A stretch of 64,000 nt of DNA, taken from assembly GCA_900176545.1 (NCBI GenBank), contig FWXP01000004.1:1-64000 (forward strand), written 5' to 3'. The notes beneath the pieces were generated by a model, which was not told the origin of the DNA, did not search any database, and saw nothing but the letters and a program-made list of their open reading frames with translations. Every line of letters starts with the position of its first letter. The first letter of the stretch is position 1. The translations under genes and the position numbers were made by a program. This stretch comes from Oscillospiraceae bacterium (GTDB lineage Bacteria > Bacillota > Clostridia > Saccharofermentanales > Saccharofermentanaceae). This document shows, in pieces, positions 16,743 to 25,858 of the stretch.

Positions 16743-18158
16743 TTATGAGAAGAGCACGTCTGCCGCTTCCTGAATATTATCTACGAATATGAGTTCTATC
16801 TTGCCCGGCTTATCCTTATCTTTCTCGAGACCGTTCCTTGAACTGCTGGGTAATACGACAGTGGAGATACCGACCTTGGCGGCATCTTCGATCCTCTGCC
16901 TTACGGAAGATACGGGGCGGAGCTCGCCCGATAAGCCGACCTCGCCGATTATGAGGGTATTCTCGCGTACGGGGATCCTCCTGGCGGAAGATACTACCGC
17001 TGATATTATCGCCAGATCGCAGGCCGGATCGGTGATTCGAAGGCCGCCTATGACATTGATAAAGCAATCTTTTGTATTAAGAGCCAGCTTGAATGTCTGT
17101 TCCGCGACGGCAAGCAGCATGGATACACGGTTCCTGTCGGGACCCGAGGTCATCCTTTGAGGCGTGCCGTAGCAAGAGTCTGAGGCGAGGGCCTGTATCT
17201 CCACCGTAAGCGCCCTGCCGCCTTCAAGCGTAGATGTGAGCGCGGAGCCGGGGGCATTGAGCGGGCGACCCATGACAAGTAGGGCGGAACTGCTGTCTAC
17301 GGCTACGAGGCCTTTCTCCTGCATATCGAAGAATGACAGCTCGTTGCTCCTTCCGAACCTGTTCTTGACAGATCTTAAGATCCTGTAGGATCCCGTATTA
17401 TCTCCCTCGAAGTAGAGGACCGTGTCGACCATGTGTTCCAAAGTCTTGGGACCTGCGATGGAACCCTCCTTGGTAACGTGGCCTACGAGGAGGATAGGCA
17501 TATCATTGCTCTTGGCTATCCTTATAAGACCTGCGGTGACTTCTCTTGCCTGGGATACGCTGCCCGGAGTTCCCTGGATATTCTCCGAGAATAATGTCTG
17601 TATGGAATCTATTATGCAAAGTCCCGGCTTTAAGGAGAGCATCTCCTTGGCTATTATCTCAAAAGAAGTCTGGGCGCAGATGACGATCCTGTCGCTGTTT
17701 ATACCCAGCCTCTCGGCTCGCATTCCGATCTGCGCGGGAGATTCCTCGCCTGAGACATAGAGGATATCGCCATCGCCCTTATAGGAATCCGCCAGCTGAA
17801 GAAGGAGCGTAGACTTACCGATACCGGGTTCGCCGCCTACGAGCGTCACGGATCCGTTGGTGATGCCGCCGCCGAAGAGCTCGTCCAGGGCAGGGATACC
17901 GGTAGAGAATCTCACATAGTCTTCCTTGCCTGCGTCCTTGAGCCTTACGGTACCTTTGCTGTCAGTCCAGTTATAAGATGCGGCCTTATATGCGGGGGCG
18001 TCGCTCTTGGTATTGGCGGATGAGCTCTTGGAGGAACCCGTCACGCTCGTGGATTCGACGAGTGTGTTCCACTGGCCGCAGCCGGGGCACTTGCCCATCC
18101 AGCCGCTGGTCTCGAATCCGCACTCCTTACAAAAAAACGTAGTCTTACTCTTAGCCAT
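16743..18158 (-). CDS. radA: DNA repair protein RadA (Sms)
   Basis: RecA-like helicase that helps branch migration and processing of recombination intermediates. The 471-residue protein has the four-cysteine zinc finger (Cys10, Cys13, Cys24, Cys27), Walker A GGEPGIGKST (108-117), the family-defining KNRFG motif, and a Lon-protease-like C-terminal domain without catalytic residues (GEVGLSGELRPV). Length is typical. It leads a two-gene minus-strand operon with ispD and is divergent from the AMP-ligase gene over 93 bases. Confidence 0.96.
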   Translation of the reverse strand: MAKSKTTFFCKECGFETSGWMGKCPGCGQWNTLVESTSVTGSSKSSSANTKSDAPAYKAASYNWTDSKGTVRLKDAGKEDYVRFSTGIPALDELFGGGITNGSVTLVGGEPGIGKSTLLLQLADSYKGDGDILYVSGEESPAQIGMRAERLGINSDRIVICAQTSFEIIAKEMLSLKPGLCIIDSIQTLFSENIQGTPGSVSQAREVTAGLIRIAKSNDMPILLVGHVTKEGSIAGPKTLEHMVDTVLYFEGDNTGSYRILRSVKNRFGRSNELSFFDMQEKGLVAVDSSSALLVMGRPLNAPGSALTSTLEGGRALTVEIQALASDSCYGTPQRMTSGPDRNRVSMLLAVAEQTFKLALNTKDCFINVIGGLRITDPACDLAIISAVVSSARRIPVRENTLIIGEVGLSGELRPVSSVRQRIEDAAKVGISTVVLPSSSRNGLEKDKDKPGKIELIFVDNIQEAADVLFS

Positions 18159-18216
18159 AACCGAAGTATAACACAGGCACGATACTTAGTGAACATAAGT
18201 TTGTACACCTCGCCGA

Positions 18217-18244
18217 TTGTTAAGGAAAAATGAGAGTGTATAAT
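18217..18244 (+). promoter_or_regulatory. Promoter giving a probable leaderless mRNA
   Basis: TTGTTA (18217-18222), 16 bases, TATAAT (18239-18244). The start codon lies only eight bases after the -10, so the transcript should begin at or one base before the ATG at 18252. No Shine-Dalgarno sequence is present. Confidence 0.65.
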
Positions 18245-18251
18245 TATACTT

Positions 18252-20048
18252 ATGGACACTATATGGAGTAAGTATTATAGGGATATACCTTCTTCGGAAG
18301 CATCTTACACGGATTTGACGTTGTATGAAGCCTTGAAGAAGAGTTCGAAGGACCATCCGGAAGCGGTCGCCATCCAGCACGGCAGGCGTAAGTTTACTTA
18401 TTCGGAGCTTATGAACCGCACCGATGTACTGGCGTCTGCGTTACGCTCCTTCGGTCTTGGCAAGGGCGATGTGCTTGCCTTGTGCGTCAACGGTATCCCT
18501 GCCACGGTATTCAGCGTGTATGCCGCCTCCAAGATAGGCGCAGCAGTGTCCATGTTCAATCCCAAGTTCGGTCCCGACGGCTTCAAGAGGATCTGCAATG
18601 CCACCGGTGCTACGGTCGCCGTGATGACGGCTGATCTTCTTGCTTCGTGTGTATCCGTGCTGGGCGAGACCTCGGTACGTACCGTCATAGTGGCAAGATA
18701 TTCAGATTACTTTGCATTTCACGACAGGATAAAGAAGTCCATAAGGAATCTGTCGGCTCGTGATTCCGTCAAGTATAACAAGATGAACCTTCCTTCCGAG
18801 ACCAGGGTCTTGAAGCTCAAAGAGCTCATGGAGGAACATTCCGGAGATGATCTCTCATTTGAGACGGATATCTCCGCTGACAGTGATGCGATCTATTTCG
18901 GCAACGGAGGTGCTACCGGCAAGGTGATGGTGGCATCGTTGTCTTCCAGAGCGATCAATGCCCAGAGCTGCATGGATTCTTTTCTTCTCGGAAAGGAGAG
19001 AGGCAGGGTATTGTCCCTAATAGACAGATCCTTCTCGTGCGGCTTCTGCCTTGCAGTCCACAGCGTTCTCTTATCCGGAAGTACGCTGCTCCTTTATGCG
19101 GGAGACATAAGCAGATTCCCAGCAGAGGCCCTGCTCATATATAAGCCTGATGTCGTTATCGCTTATCCCGGACTTCTGATGCAGATGATAGGAAGGCTCA
19201 AGGTGATGCCCGTAAATCTCTCTTTCCTTAAGAAGGTCATCTCCTGCGGAGCCGTGATGAACATAGGACAGAACTATGAGCTCAAGTCTTTCCTGAAGCT
19301 CCACAGCCCGAATACGGCCATCGAGCGTATCTACGGCATGGACGAGACAGGCGCCGTATATATCTACAACCCTGAAGAACTGAAGAACAACAGGATATTC
19401 GGTATCCCTCTTCCCGGGATCATGGTAAAGATAATGGATGCCGACAGCGAAAGGGAGATGAGTCCCGGAGAGATGGGTGAGATATGTGTCTGCACTCCGT
19501 CTGCCATGAGCTGCTACAAGGATGACGACGGTTCGGGAGAAAGGGTCATAAGAAGGTTCAAGGACGGCCGTACCTGGATACTTACAGGCGACCTCGGGCA
19601 CGCGGATGAGAAGGGATTTATCTACTTTGACGGTAATTCCAAGAATATATTCCAGCGCGACGACGTGATCGTATACCCGTACGTCATCGAGGAATGCCTT
19701 ATGGGAGTAGACGGTGTAAAGGAAGCGTGTGTTGTCGATGTTGAAAGGAACGGGGAGACATATCTTGCCGCCGTTATAGTTCCTAAGGACGAGTATCTGT
19801 TCGATGCGGCCAAGCTGGATTCCTTGAAGGTGGCACTCGAGAGCGAATGCGAACTGGTATTTGCCGCTCCGATGCGTCCTGACGGATTTGAGTTCAGGGC
19901 ATATCTTCCCAAGGAGAACTTCGGCAGGAACGATCATGAAGCCTTGAAGAAACAGCTTGCGGAGAAATACCGTATGCTAGACGAAGATGACGGCATCGAT
20001 GATGAGATTGATGAAGAAATTGAAAATTCGGACGACCTATTTAATTAA
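18252..20048 (+). CDS. AMP-dependent synthetase/ligase-like protein with degenerate core motifs
   Basis: A 598-residue member of the acyl-CoA synthetase/adenylation superfamily, which normally activates carboxylates with ATP. The fold is clear: YSELMNRTDVLASALRSFGL, the IYGMDETG motif, TGDLGHADEKGFIYFDG and a C-terminal subdomain. But the ATP-gripping loop reads GNGGATGKVMVASLSS instead of SGTTGxPKGV, the GRxKD motif reads GNSKN, and the catalytic C-terminal lysine is replaced by Arg559 in NFGRNDHEALK. An acidic tail follows (about 575-598). It may be a binding protein or pseudoenzyme rather than an active ligase. No carrier protein or thioesterase is nearby. Confidence 0.85.
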   Translation: MDTIWSKYYRDIPSSEASYTDLTLYEALKKSSKDHPEAVAIQHGRRKFTYSELMNRTDVLASALRSFGLGKGDVLALCVNGIPATVFSVYAASKIGAAVSMFNPKFGPDGFKRICNATGATVAVMTADLLASCVSVLGETSVRTVIVARYSDYFAFHDRIKKSIRNLSARDSVKYNKMNLPSETRVLKLKELMEEHSGDDLSFETDISADSDAIYFGNGGATGKVMVASLSSRAINAQSCMDSFLLGKERGRVLSLIDRSFSCGFCLAVHSVLLSGSTLLLYAGDISRFPAEALLIYKPDVVIAYPGLLMQMIGRLKVMPVNLSFLKKVISCGAVMNIGQNYELKSFLKLHSPNTAIERIYGMDETGAVYIYNPEELKNNRIFGIPLPGIMVKIMDADSEREMSPGEMGEICVCTPSAMSCYKDDDGSGERVIRRFKDGRTWILTGDLGHADEKGFIYFDGNSKNIFQRDDVIVYPYVIEECLMGVDGVKEACVVDVERNGETYLAAVIVPKDEYLFDAAKLDSLKVALESECELVFAAPMRPDGFEFRAYLPKENFGRNDHEALKKQLAEKYRMLDEDDGIDDEIDEEIENSDDLFN

Positions 20049-20120
20049 TTCTTTAAAATTAGTACGCAATCGTTAAAGAAATTAGATACATAATATGTGG
20101 CATGGGAGGTAAATACCACA

Positions 20121-22154
20121 ATGAATAAGAGATTGAGAAAGTTTATGGCGGTGCTCTTGATGCTGAGCTTATTGGCACCGACAGTCGCATGTTCGCAGAT
20201 CGAGGAGATGTTCGATCTGGATCACGGAAGTCATTCCAGCAGGAAAGACAGGGATAGAGACGATGATGACGAAGATGACGACGATGAAGACGAAGACGAG
20301 GATGAGGAGGAAGAGACAGAGACAGAGGAGACTTCCGAGACTACCGATATCACGGATCCTTCCGTTGACCTCGGTCTCGGTGATATTACCGATGCAGACG
20401 GAGATTATGATCTGACGGGTCTTACATACCCTGATCATGTTCCTACTGACGCAGAGCTCCATCCTGCTCACGCCACCGGTACTATCGGAGGCGATGAGGC
20501 ATCACAGCTCCTGGATCAGGTAGAGCATGATATCCTTCAGCACTACATCGGAACGAGCTATGTTGACTTTGAGATCCTCTATGCGGATCCCGCTGCACAG
20601 GGACTTTCCTGTGATGAAGTAACATGGGGCAGTATCGAGACCGACGACGTGGCAGAAGCTGCATTCATCGACGATCAGCTCGATATCCTCTATTCCATCG
20701 ATCCCGATCAGCTCGACTATCAGGACAGAGCTTTCTATGACAAAGTAGTATACGATCTCGAGCTCAGTGCTTATGAGATCCAGTATTCCGCATTTGCATA
20801 TTATGCTCCTGTATTCGATCCCCTGATCGGACCTCAGTGTGATCTTCTCTTTATCCTTGACGTACTTGAGTTCGAGACTGTAGAGGATGCAGAGAACTAT
20901 ATCCTTCTTCTCGAGGATCTGGACAGATACTATGATGAGATCTGTGATTTTGAGGAGGACAGGGCAGCAAGAGGATTTGCTTGTACCGATTCCGTATATG
21001 AAGATATCGCAGCAAGCTTTGACGGTCTTGCATCACAGGAAGATGATTGCTTCCTCTATGATTCATTCGCAGAGAGGCTCAACAACATCGCAGGCCTTAC
21101 GGATGATCAGAGAACACAGCTCATCGCAGATCACGATGCTGCTATGCACGACTATGTATTCCCCGAGTTCCGTGAGTGCTCTGAGAGGATGGGCGCACTT
21201 ATCGGCAGCGGCGGAGTACAGCAGGGTGTATGTGCATATCCCGGCGGTGATGCATACTATCAGGTCCGTTTCATCGCTTTCGCAAATTCTTCCAAGACTA
21301 TCGATGAGACGCTCGTTGAGCTCGATTCGATGCTTACCGGCATGATGGCTTCCGTTACTGCTATCGCTTCATCCGGTGACACATCCTGGTACAACGATTA
21401 TCTGAATCCCGCATGCTCCATGGGAGATGACGTAGAGTCCAATCTCGATTATCTCTACGACGCTATCGCTCCCGATTTCCCGGATCTTCCCGATCACGAG
21501 TATTTCACCAGAGACGTACCAGAGTCATTGGAGGAGAACTTCAGCCCCGCAGCTTACCTCGGTTATCACCTCGATACATATGATCACAACATGATCATTA
21601 CCAACAGGAGCGGCGTGGACGATACATTCGGTATCACATGTGCTCACGAGGGTTACCCGGGACACATGTTCCAGTCCGTATACACAAGGAGCGTCTGCGA
21701 GCATCCTTATCTCTATATCTGCGATTCCACAGGATATGCAGAAGGATGGGCTACATATGTTGAGAATTACTGCTACAAGTATTTTGTTGAGAATGAGAGT
21801 GCTATGGCACTTCTTCAGGCTGATAACGAGCTCAATGTACTGATCTTCGCAAGACTTGATATCGGCATCAACTACGAGGGATGGGATCTTACCGATTGTT
21901 CCGATTATCTTACGGAGCTCCTCGGTCAGAGCATCAGCGACGAAGGTCTTCAGCATATGTACCAGATCGTTACGAACCAGCCCGGATACGGTGTCAAGTA
22001 CGGTATAGGTTTCCTTAATACGGGTCTTACGATCCAGTCCGTAAGGGATCAGTTCCCTGATGCTACGGATGAGGAGATCTTCACTGCATACCTTGATGCG
22101 CTGCCTCTTACATTCGAGATGATCGAAGCAAGGATGGTAGAATCCCTTGGCTGA
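20121..22154 (+). CDS. DUF885-family lipoprotein, probable metallopeptidase
   Basis: About 677 residues. The signal peptide has lipobox TVAC (Cys24). A run of Asp/Glu and Ser/Thr (about 40-90) forms a flexible acidic spacer, then the DUF885 domain fills the rest. The putative zinc-binding motif is HEGYPGH, the family form of HExxH-like peptidases, followed by YAEGWATYVENY, another DUF885 hallmark. These proteins are thought to be surface dipeptidyl or carboxypeptidases; the substrate is unknown. Start at 20121 chosen for the signal peptide and the GGGAGG upstream. A strong terminator follows. Codon use is regular, suggesting good expression. Confidence 0.88.
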   Translation: MNKRLRKFMAVLLMLSLLAPTVACSQIEEMFDLDHGSHSSRKDRDRDDDDEDDDDEDEDEDEEEETETEETSETTDITDPSVDLGLGDITDADGDYDLTGLTYPDHVPTDAELHPAHATGTIGGDEASQLLDQVEHDILQHYIGTSYVDFEILYADPAAQGLSCDEVTWGSIETDDVAEAAFIDDQLDILYSIDPDQLDYQDRAFYDKVVYDLELSAYEIQYSAFAYYAPVFDPLIGPQCDLLFILDVLEFETVEDAENYILLLEDLDRYYDEICDFEEDRAARGFACTDSVYEDIAASFDGLASQEDDCFLYDSFAERLNNIAGLTDDQRTQLIADHDAAMHDYVFPEFRECSERMGALIGSGGVQQGVCAYPGGDAYYQVRFIAFANSSKTIDETLVELDSMLTGMMASVTAIASSGDTSWYNDYLNPACSMGDDVESNLDYLYDAIAPDFPDLPDHEYFTRDVPESLEENFSPAAYLGYHLDTYDHNMIITNRSGVDDTFGITCAHEGYPGHMFQSVYTRSVCEHPYLYICDSTGYAEGWATYVENYCYKYFVENESAMALLQADNELNVLIFARLDIGINYEGWDLTDCSDYLTELLGQSISDEGLQHMYQIVTNQPGYGVKYGIGFLNTGLTIQSVRDQFPDATDEEIFTAYLDALPLTFEMIEARMVESLG

Positions 22155-22187
22155 CGGCCCTTCGGGATATAGATCTAAAATGACATT

Positions 22188-22219
22188 AGACCGCTTGCCT
22201 TAGGGCAGGCGGTCTTTTA
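22188..22219 (+). terminator. Terminator after the DUF885 gene
   Basis: AGACCGCTTGCC / GGCAGGCGGTCT with a short loop, followed by TTTAT. Confidence 0.85.
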
Positions 22220-22343
22220 TCGAACAAATTGTAAACACTGGGAAAGTACAGGGACACACTGTGAGACGTGTGTTAGAATCAGAGGTAGTTCCCGTCAACG
22301 GGGATAACAAACGGCTTATAAATGACAGGTGGAGGAAAAGACT

Positions 22344-23000
22344 ATGGCAAAGTACAGATGTAAGCTCTGCGGAGAGATCTTCGAAGTTCCCGACGGACAG
22401 ACACCCAAGTGTCCCAGATGCGGCGCTGAGGGCGACAAGCTCGAGCTCGTATCCGAAGTGAAGAGCAATCCTTATGCAGGAACAAAGACAGAGGAGAATC
22501 TCAAGGCTGCATTTGCAGGTGAGTCCCAGGCAAGGAATAAATATACATACTTCGCTTCAGTTGCAAAGAAGGAAGGCTTCGAGCAGATAAGCTCCATCTT
22601 CTTAAAGACAGCAGACAACGAGAAGGAGCATGCAAAGATGTGGTTCAAGGAGCTTAGCGGAATCGGCTCCACTGCAGATAACCTTGCTGCAGCTGCTGAC
22701 GGCGAGAACTTCGAGTGGACTGATATGTACGAGGATTTTGCAAAGACTGCCGAGGCTGAGGGCTTCCCCGAGCTGGCTGCTAAGTTCAGGGCAGTAGGCG
22801 CTATCGAGAAGCATCACGAAGAGAGATATCGTGCGCTCCTTAAGAATGTAGAGGCTCAGGAAGTATTCAAGAAGAGTTCCGTAAAGGTATGGGAGTGCAG
22901 GAATTGCGGCCATATCGTAGTGGGTACAGAAGCTCCCGATATCTGCCCCGTATGCGCACATCCCCAGAGCTACTTCGAGATCAACAGCGAAGAGTTCTGA
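22344..23000 (+). CDS. rbr: Rubrerythrin with N-terminal and C-terminal rubredoxin-like knuckles
   Basis: Peroxide reductase of anaerobes: a diiron ferritin-like domain reduces H2O2 using electrons passed through a rubredoxin centre. The 218-residue protein has an N-terminal zinc/iron knuckle (Cys6, Cys9, Cys23, Cys26), the diiron domain with [19 protein letters not shown] and [12 protein letters not shown], and a C-terminal rubredoxin ([11 protein letters not shown] and [11 protein letters not shown]). Having a knuckle at both ends is seen in some clostridial rubrerythrins. TAGAAT at 22274-22279 is a possible -10. Start at 22344 fits the AGGTGGAGG eight bases upstream. Confidence 0.95.
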   Translation: MAKYRCKLCGEIFEVPDGQTPKCPRCGAEGDKLELVSEVKSNPYAGTKTEENLKAAFAGESQARNKYTYFASVAKKEGFEQISSIFLKTADNEKEHAKMWFKELSGIGSTADNLAAAADGENFEWTDMYEDFAKTAEAEGFPELAAKFRAVGAIEKHHEERYRALLKNVEAQEVFKKSSVKVWECRNCGHIVVGTEAPDICPVCAHPQSYFEINSEEF

Positions 23001-23023
23001 TAAGAAGAAAAGAGAGCAACAAC

Positions 23024-23057
23024 AACGGCGCGTCCTTCATCGGGCGCGCCGTTTGCA
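23024..23057. terminator. Bidirectional terminator between rbr and the SulP gene
   Basis: AACGGCGCGTCC / GGGCGCGCCGTT (23024-23053), GC-rich stem between converging genes. Confidence 0.75.
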
Positions 23058-23075
23058 TTTCGTTAAGGTTGTATA

Positions 23076-24725
23076 TTAAGCCTTATTTATACTTGCTACG
23101 TACTCCTCAAGGTTCTTATATATGTGATCCTTGCCTACGTGTTCACTAAAGCCGGTCTTCTCAAGAGTTGCCGTAACGAAGTCGTTCATGCCTACGAAAC
23201 AGTAGTCGGCACCAAGTTCCTTGATGTAATTAACGGCCTCCACGAACTCTGTCTCAGCGGATACGTCTGCGAAGACAACGCCTCGGAAGGAGAGGATATA
23301 AGTATCGTACTTCTTCTGACACTTCTCGATAGCCTTCTTGAGCTCCTTGCCGTTAGCGAAGAAATAAGCACCTACGCTGTATACGATAGCTGCATCCTTT
23401 TGGTTGATGAGTGTCTCTTCCTCCACGTTGACCCTGATCTTGGCAAGAGTATTGATGGTAAGTACCATCGCAAGGCCTACGCCGATAAGGATTGCGTAAG
23501 TAAGGTCGAGTATGACGGTAGCAGCCATGGTGACGAAGAAGAGCACGATGGCATCGGTGAGCTTGTGCGTGAAATAAGACTTGATGGTAGCAAAGTCATT
23601 CATCCTGTAAGCAGTCATGAGAAGGACGCCTGCAAGAGCTGCATAGGGTACCATGCCGATGACGGGAGCCAAGATGAACATGCATGCGATAAGGAAAACG
23701 GACTGGAATACGGATGTAAGCCTTGTCCTGCATCCGCTCTTGATGGCAACGGATGTTCTTGCGATAGCAGCTGTGGAAGGAACGCCGCCTGCGAAAGGCA
23801 CTACCATGTTGGCAACACCCTGAGCGATGAGCTCTACGTTGGAGTCGAACTTCTCCTTCTTCATGGCTGCTGCGCATGTACCGCAGAGTAGAGACTCGAT
23901 CATGCCGAGGAGTGCGATGGTTATGGCATATTCCATTATCTCTGCGATCATCTGACCATTGACGTCAGCTACGTTGAGCTTCTCGGCGTTGATGATGGAC
24001 CTGGGGATGCTTCCTATAGTAGCTACGTCGAGCTTGGCTATAGTAGTTACCGCAGTGATGATGATGATGGCTGCAAGGGAGCCGGGGACATACTTGCCGA
24101 GCTTCTTGGGATATACAGCCATGATGACGATGACCGCTATCGTAAGGATAAGGGTGGTCATATCCGTATCCTTTATATGTGCGAAGAAATCCAGGAGCTT
24201 ATCTATGGTGCTCTCGCCTGAAGCCTGCACGCCGAAAGCGTTCTTGAGCTGTCCAATGGCGATAACGAGCGCGATACCCGAAGTAAATCCCGTGACTACT
24301 GGCTTAGGTATGAACTGTACCAGCTTACCGAACCTCAAAAGTCCCGCGATCAGCAGGATAAGACCCGATATGAAGGTCGCCGCGAACATTCCCTGAAGTC
24401 CGTACTTACCGGATACGATAGTTCCGAGGACGACCGCCATGGCACCCGTAGGTCCTGAGATCTGGAAGGATCCTCCGCCCAGAAGTCCTGAGATGATACC
24501 TGCGAGGATAGCAGTGATAAGACCTCCCGCGATACCGATAGCCGCATGCTCGGCGTCAACGCTTGCCGCACCGAAGGCTAGTGCCAGGGGAAGTGCTACC
24601 GCACCTACCGTGATGCCGGCAGTAACATCATTTAAGAAAGCTTTGCTGTTATAGCCCTTGAACTCATTTACGAAGATCTTCTTGTAATGAGCGAAGAAGG
24701 GACGCTTGTTCTTTGAAGCTGACAT
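23076..24725 (-). CDS. SulP-family anion transporter with STAS domain
   Basis: Secondary transporter for sulfate, bicarbonate or another small anion in the cytoplasmic membrane; the substrate cannot be told. About 549 residues: the first 420 form the 12-14 membrane-segment UraA-like fold (with FQISGPTGAMAVVLG, the sulfate-transporter signature region, and VPFAGGVPSTAAIART), and residues about 430-549 form a cytoplasmic STAS domain with a serine in SFRGVVFADVSAETEF-like context. Start ATG at 24725 has TTGGAGAG upstream; an in-frame TTG 12 bases earlier would place the start inside that site. Single gene, convergent with rbr. Confidence 0.92.
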   Translation of the reverse strand: MSASKNKRPFFAHYKKIFVNEFKGYNSKAFLNDVTAGITVGAVALPLALAFGAASVDAEHAAIGIAGGLITAILAGIISGLLGGGSFQISGPTGAMAVVLGTIVSGKYGLQGMFAATFISGLILLIAGLLRFGKLVQFIPKPVVTGFTSGIALVIAIGQLKNAFGVQASGESTIDKLLDFFAHIKDTDMTTLILTIAVIVIMAVYPKKLGKYVPGSLAAIIIITAVTTIAKLDVATIGSIPRSIINAEKLNVADVNGQMIAEIMEYAITIALLGMIESLLCGTCAAAMKKEKFDSNVELIAQGVANMVVPFAGGVPSTAAIARTSVAIKSGCRTRLTSVFQSVFLIACMFILAPVIGMVPYAALAGVLLMTAYRMNDFATIKSYFTHKLTDAIVLFFVTMAATVILDLTYAILIGVGLAMVLTINTLAKIRVNVEEETLINQKDAAIVYSVGAYFFANGKELKKAIEKCQKKYDTYILSFRGVVFADVSAETEFVEAVNYIKELGADYCFVGMNDFVTATLEKTGFSEHVGKDHIYKNLEEYVASINKA

Positions 24726-24935
24726 AGATCTCTCCAATCGAAATATCTTTTTTACAACACTACTAAATATATAAATAGGGGTGGTGTTCTTTCAATAAGA
24801 CCAAATAACCGATATATGAGGCAACTTTGTAAGACTCTTTTGGCACATTGCACTAGATGAAGGGGGCAGAAAGAAACCATACGGGTAACAAGTGTTGCAC
24901 ATTCAACAAAAATGCTTCACGAGGGAAACTGATCG

Positions 24936-24964
24936 TTGAAAGGTCGTTAACCGAAGTGTATCAT
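24936..24964 (+). promoter_or_regulatory. Promoter of candidate small RNA
   Basis: TTGAAA (24936-24941), a 17-base spacer, TATCAT (24959-24964). No open reading frame of size follows before the hairpin at 25008. Confidence 0.5.
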
Positions 24965-24970
24965 TTAGTT

Positions 24971-25045
24971 GTTCGTAACCTTTTAATGCGAATAATGGGA
25001 TAGACGGAAGGCGACCAGGAGCTGTATGTTCCGGCCGCTTTTCTT
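24971..25045 (+). ncRNA. Candidate small RNA, about 75-80 nucleotides
   Basis: A promoter-like sequence is followed 45 bases later by a strong terminator-type hairpin: AAGGCG and CC-GGA on the left pair with TCC, GG and CGCTTT on the right (25008-25041), with one mismatch and one bulge, then TTCTTTTG. The gene downstream has its own promoter past this hairpin, so the hairpin must end a separate short transcript or read-through. No known RNA family was recognised. Inference only. Confidence 0.4.
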
Positions 25046-25073
25046 TTGCTCGTTTTATGCCCCATACTTTACC

Positions 25074-25102
25074 TTGCTAACTTGAAGACCCTGAATTATA
25101 AT
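25074..25102 (+). promoter_or_regulatory. Strong promoter of the NifU-like/GGGtGRT operon
   Basis: TTGCTA (25074-25079), 17 bases, perfect TATAAT (25097-25102). The leader is about 37 bases with GGAAGGAG before the ATG at 25147. Confidence 0.75.
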
Positions 25103-25146
25103 CTTTAAATGGTATTCAACGTATTATCAACGGAAGGAGAATATTT

Positions 25147-25839
25147 ATGATTTACTCAGCAGAAGTAAAGAATATGTGCCCCGTTACCCAGGGTGTACAT
25201 CACGGTGCCGCTCCGATCCCCGAAGAGGCAAAGTGGGTAAAGGCAAAAGAGGTTAAGGACATTTCCGGTTATACACACGGTATCGGCTGGTGCGCACCTC
25301 AGCAGGGTTGCTGCAAGCTTTCCCTCAACGTTAAGGACGGTATCATCCAGGAGGCTCTCGTAGAGACACTCGGATGCTCCGGTATGACACATTCCGCTGC
25401 TATGGCAGCTGAGATCCTCCCCGGTCTTACGATCCTTGAGGCTCTTAACACAGACCTTGTTTGTGATGCTATCAACACAGCTATGAGAGAGCTCTTCCTT
25501 CAGATCGTTTACGGTCGTACACAGAGTGCGTTCTCTGAGGACGGACTTCAGATCGGTGCAGGTCTTGAGGACCTTGGTAAGGGAACACGTACAATGGTAG
25601 GTACAACATACGGTACACTCGATAAGGGTCCCCGTTATCTTGAGCTTACAGACGGTTACATCACAGAGATCGCTCTTGATGAGAACGATGAGATCATCGG
25701 TTACAAGTACGTTAACTTCGGTAAGATGATGGACTTCATCAAGGCCGGTGACGATGCTAACACAGCCCTTCAGAAGGCTTCCGGTAAGTACGGTCGTGTT
25801 GATGACGCAGTTCGCTGCATCGATCCCCGTAAGCAGTAA
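25147..25839 (+). CDS. NifU/IscU-like iron-sulfur scaffold-type protein
   Basis: A 230-residue protein with an IscU/NifU-like fold. Cysteines lie in GWCAPQQGCCKL (Cys49, Cys55, Cys56), in ETLGCSGMTH and near the end (VRCIDP). GCSG matches the cluster-binding loop of scaffold proteins. It is paired with the GGGtGRT gene 16 bases downstream, a pairing I recognise from Clostridia. It is not the housekeeping IscU partner of a cysteine desulfurase, since no iscS/sufS is nearby. Codon choice is extremely biased (GGT, GCT, CTT, GTT, ACA), unlike most neighbours, pointing to very high expression. The cellular role is not established. Confidence 0.82.
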   Translation: MIYSAEVKNMCPVTQGVHHGAAPIPEEAKWVKAKEVKDISGYTHGIGWCAPQQGCCKLSLNVKDGIIQEALVETLGCSGMTHSAAMAAEILPGLTILEALNTDLVCDAINTAMRELFLQIVYGRTQSAFSEDGLQIGAGLEDLGKGTRTMVGTTYGTLDKGPRYLELTDGYITEIALDENDEIIGYKYVNFGKMMDFIKAGDDANTALQKASGKYGRVDDAVRCIDPRKQ

Positions 25840-25858
25840 TTGAGGAGGTAACTGGAAA

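Larger units (their letters stand above)
24726..25146. other. Intergenic region, 421 bases, no protein gene
   Basis: Lies between the divergent SulP and NifU-like genes. It holds a candidate small RNA (24936-25045) and the NifU-like promoter (25074-25102). The remaining left half (24740-24930) is AT-rich with no feature recognised; no known riboswitch was identified. Confidence 0.6.

Noticed and set aside
22251-22279. Operator of the lipoprotein type before rubrerythrin (ACACAC and GTGTGT near TAGAAT)
   Set aside because: The half-sites are further apart and no AACNNNNGTT core is present at the right distance.
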